A DNA stretch of 64,000 nt from Roseateles sp. GTDB lineage: Bacteria > Pseudomonadota > Gammaproteobacteria > Burkholderiales > Burkholderiaceae_C. Under the pieces are notes generated by a model that saw only the letters and a list, made by a program, of their open reading frames with translations, was not told the DNA's origin and did not search any database. Both the position numbers and the translations under genes were made by a program. Below are positions 23,875 to 32,620 of this stretch, piece after piece. The stretch is from NCBI GenBank assembly GCA_016790285.1, contig JAEUPJ010000028.1, positions 50,054 to 114,053 of the forward strand. Direction: 5' to 3'. How positions within the stretch are numbered: position 1 is the stretch's first letter; each line of letters begins with the position of its first letter.

Positions 23875-25023
23875 ATGACGACTCCTGACCCCTACCTGCA
23901 CTACGCCCACATGCGCGCGACCGCGCCCGTGCACTTCAACGACACCCTGAACGTCTGGGAGGTCTACGGCTACCACGACATCCAGACGGTGCTGGGCGAC
24001 GCGAAGACCTTCTCGTCCGACCTGTCGGACGGCAAGATGATGGTCTTCATGGACCCGCCGCGGCACACGCAGTTCCGCCGCCTGGTGGCCCGCGCCTTCA
24101 CGAGCAAGGTCATCGCCGACCTGGAGCCCAGCGTGCAGGCCATCACCGAGTCGCTGCTGGACCGCGTCGCGCAGACCGGCCGCATGGACCTCGTCACGGA
24201 CCTGGCCTTCCCGCTGCCGGTGACCGTCATCGCCGAGCTGCTGGGCCTGCCCGCGGCCGACCACGACAAGTTCAAGCAGTGGTCCATCCCGGCCATCCGC
24301 GCGGCGGAGATGGAGCTCATGGGCCTGACGCCCGAGCCGGCCTTCGTGGCCGCCGTCGACGAGCTCGATGCCTACCTCGCCCAGCTCATCGCGGCGCGCC
24401 GCGACGCGCCCACGGGCGACCTGGTCAGTGCGTTGCTGGCCGCCGAGGTCGACGGCGAGCGCCTCACGCTGCTGGAAGTGGCCAGCACCTGCCGGCTGCT
24501 GCTGATCGCAGGCTTCGAGACCACGACCAACCTCATCGGCAACACCCTGCAGCTGCTGCTCGCCCACCCCGCGGCCATGGCGCAGCTCGAGGCCGACCCC
24601 GAGCTGCTGCCGCAGGCCATCGAGGAGGCGCTGCGCTTCAACACGCCGTTCCAGTTCTTCGCCCGCCGCGCCACGCGCGATGTCGAGCTCGGCGGCCACC
24701 TGATCCGGGCCGGCCAGCAGGTCATGACCTTCAATGCCTCGGGCAACCGCGACGAAGCCGCCTTCCCGCACGCCGACACCTTCGACATCACGCGCAGCGT
24801 GAACCGGCACCTGAGCTTCGGGCACGGCATCCACTACTGCCTGGGCGCCGGCCTCGGCCGGCTGGAGGCGCGCGTGGCGATCGCCACGCTGCTGCGCCGC
24901 TTCAGTGGCCTGCGCCCGGATGCCGCGCGCGCCGCGCAGCCCCTGTCCTCGGTCGTGCTGTTCGGTTTCAGCAGCCTGCCGGTGACGTTCTCAGAGGCGG
25001 TAGATGAGCTGTGCGTAGAGTGA
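23875..25023 (+). CDS. cytochrome P450
   Basis: This is a 382-residue soluble bacterial P450. It has the I-helix LLIAGFETTTN (oxygen-activating Glu-Thr), the K-helix EEALRF, and the heme-binding loop FGHGIHYCLGAGLGRLEAR with the ligand Cys at residue 322. PRHTQFRRLVARAF in the C-helix region is also typical. No ferredoxin or reductase gene is adjacent, so electrons must come from general partners. As the last gene of the TPP/CS/CS operon it probably hydroxylates or oxidises the product of those enzymes. Its 3' end overlaps the convergent TonB receptor gene by 33 bp. The ATG at 23875 is 5 bp after the previous stop. Confidence 0.94.
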   Translation: MTTPDPYLHYAHMRATAPVHFNDTLNVWEVYGYHDIQTVLGDAKTFSSDLSDGKMMVFMDPPRHTQFRRLVARAFTSKVIADLEPSVQAITESLLDRVAQTGRMDLVTDLAFPLPVTVIAELLGLPAADHDKFKQWSIPAIRAAEMELMGLTPEPAFVAAVDELDAYLAQLIAARRDAPTGDLVSALLAAEVDGERLTLLEVASTCRLLLIAGFETTTNLIGNTLQLLLAHPAAMAQLEADPELLPQAIEEALRFNTPFQFFARRATRDVELGGHLIRAGQQVMTFNASGNRDEAAFPHADTFDITRSVNRHLSFGHGIHYCLGAGLGRLEARVAIATLLRRFSGLRPDAARAAQPLSSVVLFGFSSLPVTFSEAVDELCVE

Positions 25024-27102
25024 ACGGCGCGCCAGCGGGATGTCGTTCGGCAGCGCCGTGCCCGGGGCCAGGCTCGGCTCGCGGGCGTCGGCGTTGAAGA
25101 GGTTGCGCACCGACAGCGCGACATCCCAGCCGGCCTTGCCGCCGGCCGTGCGCAGCGTGAGGTCGGCGGTCGTGTAGTCAGCGATCGGCGGCCGCGCGTC
25201 GCCCGTGGCCCGGTGGCGCTGGCCGACGTGGTTGACCTGGCCGCTGAGCAGCCAACCGTTGCTGAAACTCCAGTCGGCCCGCGCGTTGAAGTGGCGCCGC
25301 GGCGCGTAGCCCGCGTCGGTGCCGGTCATGTCCTCGATGGACCGCTGCAGCGCCAGGTTCCCCGCCAGGCGCAGCTTGCGCGTGACGTCCCACAAGGCCT
25401 CCAGTTCCACGCCGCTGCCGTGCTGCGCGCCCACGTTGTTGAACTGCGCCGTGCCGCCGCCGGCGTCGGTCGTGCGGATGATGTCCTTCATGTCGTAGCG
25501 GAACAGGCTCAGGTTGAGCTGTGCGTCCGCGCGCGCCTGCCAGGAGAAGGCGGTTTCCCAGGTGCTGATCGTCTCCGGCTTGAGCGCGGCGTTGCCGCGG
25601 ATGACCGGGTTGTTGATGCTGTACTGCTCGGTGAACGCCGGTGCGCGGAAGGCGCGCCCGTACAGCAGCTTCACGGTGAGGTCGAGGTTGGCGTCCCACA
25701 CCAGCGCCGCACGCGGGTTGGTGGTGGCACCGAAGTCGGAGTAGCGGTCCTGGCGCAGGCCGGCGGTCAGTGTCCAGTCCTTGGCGAGCAGCCACTCGTC
25801 CTGCACGTACACATAGTTCACGGTGCGGCGATGCGGCTCGGAGAAGGAGGCCGCGGCGGGGAACTCCTGCAGGTCGCCTGTGGGCGTGGGCACGGGCAGC
25901 CCGACGGCCGGGCCGCTGGGAATGATGGTGAAGTTCTTGAGCTCGCGCGTGCGGTACATGTCCAGGTCGTCATGCCCGATGCCCACGCGCAGGTTGTGCC
26001 CCTTGATGCCGGCGTAGGAGGCCACGGCGGCCAGGCGCAGCTGGTGCTCCCAGGTGCTCGGCGCGCCCAGCATGCCCTTGGGGAAGCTGCCGCCAAAGGC
26101 GCCCGGCGGGAACAGCTGCAGCGGCACGTTGAAGGTCTGCGTGTAGTGCAGGAAGCTTGCGGTCAGTGCACCGCGCCAGTCGGCGCCCAGCTCGATGTCG
26201 GTCCAGGCCAGGTCTGAAGTGACCCGCTCGATGCGGTAGCGGCCCACGGGGTCCAGCGCCCCGGCGACGCCCGCACCCGTTTGCAGGTCGTCGCGCAGCT
26301 TGTAGCTTGCACGCAGGCGGAGCTTCTCCCGGCTGACCTCGACGTTGGCGTCCAGCGCCTTGAAGCCGGTGTTCATGCGGCCGGGTGCCAGGCTCGCCTT
26401 GGTGCCGAAGACGCCATCCAGCAGCGTCTGCTGGTCGGCGGTGACGATCTCTCGCTGCCCGTCGGTCTCGCCCACGCGCACATAGGCGGCGACGTCGTAG
26501 CGGCCGAGGCTGCCGCCGTACTGCCACCAGCCGTCGCGGCTCTTGAAGGAGCCCAGGCGCGCACCGAGCTCCACGCCGTCGATATCGGCCCGGGTCTTGG
26601 TGATGACGTTGATGACCCCGGAGAAGGCGTCGGCCCCGTAGAGCGCCGAGCCCGGGCCGCGGATGATCTCGATGCGGGCGATGTTCTCCACCGGCATGTC
26701 GCCCCAGCCAAGGCCCCGGTTGCCGACGAACAGCGTCGTCAGCGGCACGCCGTTGAGCAGCATCAGCGTCTGCGCGTTGAACTCGCTGTGGATGCCGCGG
26801 ATCAGGTACAGCGGTGTGTTGGTGTTGTTGCTGCGGCTCACGTGGATGCCGGGCACGCTCTCGAGCACCTCGTCGATGCCGGTGGCGCCCATGGCCGCGA
26901 TGTCCTGTGCCGTGATGACGGTCGCGACTGCCGGCGCGCGGCGCAGGGCCTGCGGCGCGCCCGTCGCGATGGAGACAGTGCTCTTGTCGCCGTAGACCTG
27001 GGCCAGTTCCTCTTCCTCGCTCGCGGGCTGCGCCAGGGCTGCCGGCTGCCATACGGCCAGCCATGCGCCGCCCAGGATGGCCAAGCCGAAGAAAGGTCTC
27101 AT
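24991..27102 (-). CDS. TonB-dependent outer membrane receptor
   Basis: The protein has 703 residues from the ATG at 27102, which gives a signal peptide (MRPFFGLAILGGAWLAVW ending near ALAQ). A plug domain follows, with APAVATVITAQDIAAMGATG, VPGIHVSR and IEIIRGPGSALYGADAFSG. The 22-strand barrel ends in ...SLYAQLIYRL. The last residues are hydrophobic, as required for BamA recognition, though Leu replaces the usual Phe. It would import an iron chelate, vitamin B12 or another large ligand with TonB/ExbBD energy. It is divergent from a periplasmic-binding protein and a histidine kinase, which suggests a sensing or uptake unit. I find no clear Fur box. Confidence 0.9.
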   Translation of the reverse strand: MRPFFGLAILGGAWLAVWQPAALAQPASEEEELAQVYGDKSTVSIATGAPQALRRAPAVATVITAQDIAAMGATGIDEVLESVPGIHVSRSNNTNTPLYLIRGIHSEFNAQTLMLLNGVPLTTLFVGNRGLGWGDMPVENIARIEIIRGPGSALYGADAFSGVINVITKTRADIDGVELGARLGSFKSRDGWWQYGGSLGRYDVAAYVRVGETDGQREIVTADQQTLLDGVFGTKASLAPGRMNTGFKALDANVEVSREKLRLRASYKLRDDLQTGAGVAGALDPVGRYRIERVTSDLAWTDIELGADWRGALTASFLHYTQTFNVPLQLFPPGAFGGSFPKGMLGAPSTWEHQLRLAAVASYAGIKGHNLRVGIGHDDLDMYRTRELKNFTIIPSGPAVGLPVPTPTGDLQEFPAAASFSEPHRRTVNYVYVQDEWLLAKDWTLTAGLRQDRYSDFGATTNPRAALVWDANLDLTVKLLYGRAFRAPAFTEQYSINNPVIRGNAALKPETISTWETAFSWQARADAQLNLSLFRYDMKDIIRTTDAGGGTAQFNNVGAQHGSGVELEALWDVTRKLRLAGNLALQRSIEDMTGTDAGYAPRRHFNARADWSFSNGWLLSGQVNHVGQRHRATGDARPPIADYTTADLTLRTAGGKAGWDVALSVRNLFNADAREPSLAPGTALPNDIPLARRSLYAQLIYRL

Positions 27103-27275
27103 GTGCTGGGGCTCCGAGGTGGGGAGTGATGGCCGCCTATTGTGGGGGTATCCCAGGCGTGCGCGAACCTCGCGCGCACGACTGTTGTGCGTTCGTGAAC
27201 TCCGCCCGCACGACCTTGGGGTGGCGGGAAGCCCGCCGGAGGGCGTCTGCATAATGCGCCACTCCACGCACTGCG

Positions 27276-28271
27276 TTGCAACGTCCCGATCCCAACTTGG
27301 TCACCACTGGTCGCTCCTGCCATGCCACGCGCCGCGCGCTGCTGCGTCAGGCCGTCGGCGGCATGGCCGCGCTGGCGGCCGCGGAGGCGGCAGCGGCAGA
27401 GCCCGGGCGGTCCATCGCGGTCGTCTACCCGGAGCTCGGCGAGCCCTTCAAGCAGATCTTCGCCGCCATCATCGACGGCATCGAGGAGCGCCTGCGGGTG
27501 AATGTCGTGAGCCTTGCCGTGACCTCGGCGGCCACGCCTGCCGAAGTCGGCGAAGACCTGCGCCGGCGTGACGTCAAGGTGCTCATCGGGCTGGGCCGCG
27601 GCGGCATGCGCATTGCCGCGGCGCTGTCTGCCGAGCTGGCCGTGCTCGTGGGGTGCGTGGTGTCGGTGCAGGAGACCGAGGCGCGGGCCTTCCCCGTGCA
27701 CACGCTGGCGCCCGACCCGGCGCTGCTGCTGTCGCGCCTGAAGCGGCTCATGCCCGGAGCGCGCCGCGTGCACCTCGTCTACGACCCCAAGCTCAATGGC
27801 TGGCTGGTGCGCCTGGCACGCGAGGCGGCCCGCACCGAAGGCCTGGAGCTGGTGGCCCAGGAAGCGCACGACCAGAGCGGCGCGCTGCGCCTGTACTCGC
27901 AACTGCTCGCCTCGGCCGACCCGGTGCGCGACGCGCTGTGGCTGCCGCAAGACCCGACGACGGTGGACGACAACGTCGTGCTTTCGCTGGTGCTGAAGGA
28001 CGGCTGGAACCGCTCCATCGCGGTGTTTTCGAGCCATCTCGCCCACGTCAAGCGCGGGGCGCTGTTTTCGCTGTACCCCGACAACGCGGAACTCGGTCGC
28101 AGCCTCGCGGCTTCGGCGCTGCGGCTGGTCGGCAACCCGCGGGCGCTGGGCGCCGGCGTGAGCCCGCTGCGCGACACGCGCGCGGCCATCAATGTGCGCA
28201 CGGCGGCCCACCTGGGCATGGACGTCGCTGCGGCGCAGACCGGGTTCGACCTGGTCTACCCGAACAGCTGA
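27276..28271 (+). CDS. ABC-transporter substrate-binding-like protein (COG2984 type)
   Basis: The protein has 331-332 residues from a TTG at 27276; an in-frame TTG at 27297 is also possible. An N-terminal twin-Arg-containing segment (RRALLRQAVGGMAALAAAEA) looks like a signal peptide. The body matches the ABC_sub_bind family: a Rossmann-like repeat with VVYPELGEPFKQIF, VKVLIGLGRGG, LVYDPKLNGWLVR and VFSSHLAHVKRGALFSLYP. No ABC permease or ATPase is nearby. It is followed after 9 bp by a membrane histidine kinase, so it may act as the periplasmic sensor for that kinase rather than in transport. This is inferred from the arrangement. Confidence 0.8.
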   Translation: MQRPDPNLVTTGRSCHATRRALLRQAVGGMAALAAAEAAAAEPGRSIAVVYPELGEPFKQIFAAIIDGIEERLRVNVVSLAVTSAATPAEVGEDLRRRDVKVLIGLGRGGMRIAAALSAELAVLVGCVVSVQETEARAFPVHTLAPDPALLLSRLKRLMPGARRVHLVYDPKLNGWLVRLAREAARTEGLELVAQEAHDQSGALRLYSQLLASADPVRDALWLPQDPTTVDDNVVLSLVLKDGWNRSIAVFSSHLAHVKRGALFSLYPDNAELGRSLAASALRLVGNPRALGAGVSPLRDTRAAINVRTAAHLGMDVAAAQTGFDLVYPNS

Positions 28272-28280
28272 GGAGAGCCT

Positions 28281-29936
28281 GTGACGTCCCGCCCACCCCT
28301 GGCCCGTTCGACCGCTGCAGCGTCGCTGCCCGCGGCCGAGCGCGTGCAGGCGCCCTCGGGCCCGTGGCTGCAGCGCCTGCTGCCGCGCTATTTCCGTGAC
28401 GCGTCATTCCGGCGCCAGCTCAGCGTGGGTGTCGCACTCGGCGCCCTGTGCCTGGCGTTGATGATGGCCGCCGTGAACGCCTGGCAGGGCGGCCGGCAGG
28501 TGCGGGCCATGCTCATGGAGCAGGGCGGGCGCGTGGCCACCAACCTGGCGTCCAACAGCTCGCTGGCCCTGCTGTACGCCGCCGCCGACAACGCCGAGGA
28601 AGCCGTGCGCGCGTCGCTGGCCTTCCCGGACGTGATGGCCATCGAGATTCGCGACACCCGCGGTCACCTGCTGCTGGCCCTCGGCCCCGAAGGCAAGTCG
28701 CGCCCGGTGGAGGCCGCGCCGCCGGCCCAGGCCGCCAGCGAAGCCTGGCTCGACCAGGAAACCGACGACAGCTGGTCGTTCTCCGCGCCCGTCTGGACGC
28801 GCCCCGAGCCATCGCCGTTCGATGTGACGCTGCGCCCGGCGCAGCTGCTCGGGCATGTGCGCGTGGTGCAGAGCAAGGCCACGCTGCACCGCACGCAGAC
28901 GTCGCTGTTCGTCGCCAATTTCGGCATGGCGCTGCTGTTCTCGCTGCTCTTCCTCGTGTCCGTGCGTTATCTCGCGCTGCGGCTGACGCGTCCGCTGGCG
29001 GCGCTGTCCGACGCCATGGAGCGCGTGGAGCGTGGCGAGGGCGACGCGAGAGCCCCGGCCGGCGGGCCGCGGGACATCGAGGCGATGGCGCACACCTTTA
29101 ACCGCATGATCGCGGCCCTGCAGGAGCGCGAGGCCGAACTGGCCGCCCACCGGGACCACCTCGAGGACCTGGTGCAGGAGCGCACGCTGGAGCTCAGCGA
29201 CGCCAAGGAGCGCGCCGAGGTGGCCAGCCGCGCCAAGAGCCAGTTCCTCGCGCGCATGAGCCACGAGCTGCGCACGCCGCTGAATGCGGTCATGGGCTAT
29301 GCCCAGATCCTGAAGATGGACGAGGCGCTGACTGCCAAGCAGCGCAGCGGCCTGGACATCATCCACAGCAGCGGCCAGCACCTGCTGACGCTGATCGTCG
29401 ACATCCTGGACCTGTCCCGCATCGAGGCCGGCAAGGCCGAGCTGCGCATCGCGCCGCTGGAGCTGGTGCCGCGCCTGCAGGCCGTCATCGACATCGTGCG
29501 GGTGATGGCCGAGGGCAAGCAGATCGGCCTGCAGCTCGAGCTCGGCGTCGGCCTGCCGGCCGTGGTGCAGGCCGACGAGAAGCGGCTGAACCAGATCCTG
29601 CTGAACCTGCTGGGCAATGCGGTCAAGTTCACGCACGTGGGCGGCGTGACCTTGCGCGTGCAGCGCGTGACGCCGGCCGACGTGGAGCCCGGCCATGTGA
29701 TGCTGCGCTTCGAGGTGCAGGACACCGGCGTGGGCATCGCGGAGGACCAGGCCGTGCGCCTGTTCGAGCCTTTCGAGCAGGCCGGCAGCGCCGAGCAGCG
29801 CGTCGGCGGCACGGGCCTGGGCCTGGCCATCAGCCGCCAGCTGGTGCGGATGATGGGCGGCGAGATCCGGCTGGAGAGCCGCCTGGCGCAGGGCAGCCGG
29901 TTCTGGTTCGAGATCAGCGTGCCGACCGCGGGCTGA
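28281..29936 (+). CDS. membrane sensor histidine kinase with HAMP domain
   Basis: The protein has 551 residues from a GTG with AGGAGA upstream. A membrane helix near residues 45-67 is followed by a periplasmic domain with MLMEQGGRVATNLASNSSLA, similar to CHASE8-type sensors. A second membrane helix lies near 211-232, then HAMP, a coiled coil, the H-box SHELRTPLNAVMGYAQIL, the N-box NQILLNLLGNAVKFT, G1 DTGVGIAED and G2 GGTGLGLAIS. There is no receiver domain and no response-regulator gene next to it. It is probably co-transcribed with the preceding periplasmic-binding protein. The partner regulator is unknown. Confidence 0.92.
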   Translation: MTSRPPLARSTAAASLPAAERVQAPSGPWLQRLLPRYFRDASFRRQLSVGVALGALCLALMMAAVNAWQGGRQVRAMLMEQGGRVATNLASNSSLALLYAAADNAEEAVRASLAFPDVMAIEIRDTRGHLLLALGPEGKSRPVEAAPPAQAASEAWLDQETDDSWSFSAPVWTRPEPSPFDVTLRPAQLLGHVRVVQSKATLHRTQTSLFVANFGMALLFSLLFLVSVRYLALRLTRPLAALSDAMERVERGEGDARAPAGGPRDIEAMAHTFNRMIAALQEREAELAAHRDHLEDLVQERTLELSDAKERAEVASRAKSQFLARMSHELRTPLNAVMGYAQILKMDEALTAKQRSGLDIIHSSGQHLLTLIVDILDLSRIEAGKAELRIAPLELVPRLQAVIDIVRVMAEGKQIGLQLELGVGLPAVVQADEKRLNQILLNLLGNAVKFTHVGGVTLRVQRVTPADVEPGHVMLRFEVQDTGVGIAEDQAVRLFEPFEQAGSAEQRVGGTGLGLAISRQLVRMMGGEIRLESRLAQGSRFWFEISVPTAG

Positions 29937-29957
29937 GCCGCGGCGCGGCGGGGGCGG

Positions 29958-30368
29958 TCAGCGGCGTTCCTGGATGCGCAGCAGGTTGCCGGCGGGGTCG
30001 CGCACCGCGCAGTCACGCACGCCGTAGGGCTGCAGGGTCGGCTCCTCGACGATCTCGGCATCGGCTGCCTGCAGCCGGGCGAAGGCCTGGTCGAGGTCCG
30101 GCGTTGCCAGGATCAGCATGCCGAAGGTGCCCTTGGCCATCATCTCGGTGATGGTGCGGCGCTCGTCGTCCGTGATGCCGGGCGTGACGGCCGGCGGGTG
30201 CAGCACGATGGACGTGCCGGGCTGGCCCTTGGGGCCGACGGTGATCCAGCGCAGGCCGTTGTAGCCTACGTCGTTGCGCAACTCGAAGCCGAGGGTGTCG
30301 CGGTAGAAGGCCAGCGAAGCCTCGGGGTCGGATTGGGGCAGGAAGCTCGAGTGAATGCTCAGGTCCAT
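29958..30368 (-). CDS. VOC (glyoxalase/bleomycin-resistance) family protein
   Basis: This 136-residue protein has the two beta-alpha-beta-beta-beta modules of the vicinal-oxygen-chelate superfamily: SDPEASLAFYRDTLGFELR near the start, and LDQAFARLQAADAEIVEEP with CAVRDPAGNLLRIQE at the end. Its enzymatic or binding role is not evident. It follows the AraC gene on the same strand after 39 bp and is probably co-transcribed with it. VOC/AraC pairs of this type are frequent, and the AraC protein may regulate it. Confidence 0.88.
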   Translation of the reverse strand: MDLSIHSSFLPQSDPEASLAFYRDTLGFELRNDVGYNGLRWITVGPKGQPGTSIVLHPPAVTPGITDDERRTITEMMAKGTFGMLILATPDLDQAFARLQAADAEIVEEPTLQPYGVRDCAVRDPAGNLLRIQERR

Positions 30369-30407
30369 GGGGTGTCTCCGTGTCGGGTCAGGTCCATGGC
30401 GGGCAGT

Positions 30408-30851
<444 letters not shown>

Positions 30852-30852
30852 G

Positions 30853-31965
30853 TCAGCGCGCTGCAGCGAGCGGTTCGCCACGGCCGCGCGGTGCCAGCCG
30901 GTCGCGCAGCGCCAGCCCCGGGCGCTCCACCGCGTAATGCAGCGCCGCGCCCACGGCCAGGATGACCGCGGCGTAGACGGGGAACAGCGCCGGGCCCTGC
31001 AGCGGCAGCGCCGGCGCGATCCAGGTCTGCACTGCATGCATGGCCAGCTTGTGGCTGAGGTAGAGGCTGTAGGAGATGGCCGCCAGCCAGCCCGCGCCGG
31101 GCACGGCCCACCGGCCCAGCAGGCCCTGAGGCGCCGTGGCCGACAACACCAGCAGCCCGAAGCCGAACGACAGCAGTGGCCAGCCCACCGTGTTGGCCGC
31201 CAGGCCGGTGCGGTTGCGAAACAGCATGAAGGCCAGGGCGGCCAGCGCCACACCCGCCACCAGCAGCCAGGTCGATCGCGCATGCAGGCGCGCCCACCAC
31301 TGCGGGCGGTACACGCGCAGCGTGGCCAGCATCACGCCCACCAGCAGCCCGTCCAGCCGCATCCAGGTCGGGTAGTAGATGTCCTCGATGAACCAGGGGC
31401 GCTGGGGCTGCGTGGCGTCGTTGTGCAGCCAGACGGCGCCGCGCAATGCGATGCCGGCGAGCACCAGCAGCACGCACAGGGCGACGAAGCGGGCCGCCGA
31501 GGGGCGCCGCGTCATCCAGGCGGCGAGCAAGGGGAACACCAGGTAGAAGTGCTCCTCCACGCACAGCGACCAGGCATGCGAGAACGCCTGGTTCTGGCCG
31601 TAGTCGATCAGCAGGTTGAGCGTGAACGTGGCGAACTGCCACCAGGCCTCCAGGTTCGGCTCCTCCCGCAGCACGGGGAAGGTGAGGTAGACGCCCAGCA
31701 CCACGGCGAAGGCCGGCAGGATGCGCCAGGCGCGCCGCCAGTAGAAGTCGCGCAGCGACAGCGGCTGCCCGCGCTGCAGGGTCTGCAGCAGCTGCGAGCC
31801 GATCAGGAAGCCGCTGAGCACGAAAAAGATGTCCACGCCCGCCCAGCCGAAGCGGGTGAGCCATTGCCAGTCAGGCCCCAGGCCGCCGATCAGGAAGGTG
31901 TGGAAGAACATCACCCAGACGATGGCGATGCTGCGCAGCAGGTCGAGGCCGGGAAGGCGGTGCAT
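30853..31965 (-). CDS. acyltransferase 3 family membrane protein
   Basis: This is a 370-residue integral membrane acyltransferase with about ten hydrophobic segments. It begins LPGLDLLRSIAIVWVMFFH; the FFHTF His and the FFVLSGFLIG motif are hallmarks of the OafA/YrhL-type family that O-acylates surface polysaccharides, peptidoglycan or lipids. RRAWRILPAF and WSLCVEEHFYLVFPLL are also typical. No polysaccharide gene cluster is adjacent, so its acceptor is unknown. The stop is adjacent to the AraC start on the same strand. Confidence 0.92.
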   Translation of the reverse strand: MHRLPGLDLLRSIAIVWVMFFHTFLIGGLGPDWQWLTRFGWAGVDIFFVLSGFLIGSQLLQTLQRGQPLSLRDFYWRRAWRILPAFAVVLGVYLTFPVLREEPNLEAWWQFATFTLNLLIDYGQNQAFSHAWSLCVEEHFYLVFPLLAAWMTRRPSAARFVALCVLLVLAGIALRGAVWLHNDATQPQRPWFIEDIYYPTWMRLDGLLVGVMLATLRVYRPQWWARLHARSTWLLVAGVALAALAFMLFRNRTGLAANTVGWPLLSFGFGLLVLSATAPQGLLGRWAVPGAGWLAAISYSLYLSHKLAMHAVQTWIAPALPLQGPALFPVYAAVILAVGAALHYAVERPGLALRDRLAPRGRGEPLAAAR

Positions 31966-32029
31966 GGAGGCGGGGGGCGTGCGGTGAGGGGCGCGCAGCG
32001 TAACGCCGGGACACGGCGCATGCCGTTCG

Positions 32030-32533
32030 TCAGCGGGTCAGCGTGAAGCTGCCGCAGTCCTGGTCCAAGCCCCGGTGTCGATCGCGGGGGCGCGGCGGCG
32101 TGCCGTTGCTCATCACGTCGTGCCAGCGCCAGGCCGCTTGCAACGTGAGCGGGCCGCTGGTGGGCAGGGTGAAGGCATCGTTCAGCGTGACGGTGGCGGC
32201 CACGCTCTGGCCGGCGGGCAGCAGCAGGTAGTCCTCGGCGGACGGGTCGCCCCGCTTGCGCATGGCCCCCTGGAACTTCAATTCGCCCTTCGCGGTGCGC
32301 ACGGTCATGAAAGGCCCGAACCAGGCGCCTTCGAACGGGCTGCCCCAGCGCAGCAGGTGCAGGTCCTGCGGGCCGGCGTTGCGCAGCGTGAAGCTCACGC
32401 TCACGCGGCCCGTGCCCTCGGCGGCAGGCTGGAAGCGGCAGGTCAGGGCGGTGGCGGGTGCGGTGGCGGCCATGGTGAGCGGGGCGGCGGCGAGCAGGGC
32501 CAGCGCGACAGCGAGTGAGCGAGGGGAGGGCAT
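32030..32533 (-). CDS. exported protein resembling the N-terminal domain of the neighbouring M35 peptidase
   Basis: The protein has 167 residues with a signal peptide (MPSPRSLAVALALLAAAPLTMA). The mature part aligns by eye with residues about 40-130 of the M35 peptidase encoded at 32621-33709: LHLLRWGSPFEG against VQVLRWQLPSDR, FQGAMRKRGDPSAEDYLLLPAG against YTGPVIKRAAPTAKDYVEIAAG, then a matching beta-strand region. It lacks the whole catalytic domain. In M35 peptidases this N-terminal domain acts as a propeptide. A free copy could be an inhibitor or chaperone of the peptidase, or a remnant of a duplicated gene. It is the next gene downstream on the same strand, separated by a perfect inverted repeat. 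Confidence 0.75.
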   Translation of the reverse strand: MPSPRSLAVALALLAAAPLTMAATAPATALTCRFQPAAEGTGRVSVSFTLRNAGPQDLHLLRWGSPFEGAWFGPFMTVRTAKGELKFQGAMRKRGDPSAEDYLLLPAGQSVAATVTLNDAFTLPTSGPLTLQAAWRWHDVMSNGTPPRPRDRHRGLDQDCGSFTLTR

Positions 32534-32576
32534 GCATCAAGCCTAGCCGACGTGCGGGTTCAGCGCAGCCCCATGA

Positions 32577-32602
32577 ACAACGCCGCCCGCGGGCGGCGTT
32601 GT
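32577..32602 (-). terminator. perfect 13-bp inverted repeat after the M35 peptidase gene
   Basis: ACAACGCCGCCCG at 32577-32589 is the exact reverse complement of CGGGCGGCGTTGT at 32590-32602, with no spacer. It begins 18 bp after the peptidase stop. The T-tract is weak (TTGTTC across the end), so it may be a leaky terminator or an mRNA-stabilising stem rather than a full stop. Confidence 0.6.
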
Positions 32603-32620
32603 CTCAGGGGCCGAGGCCGG

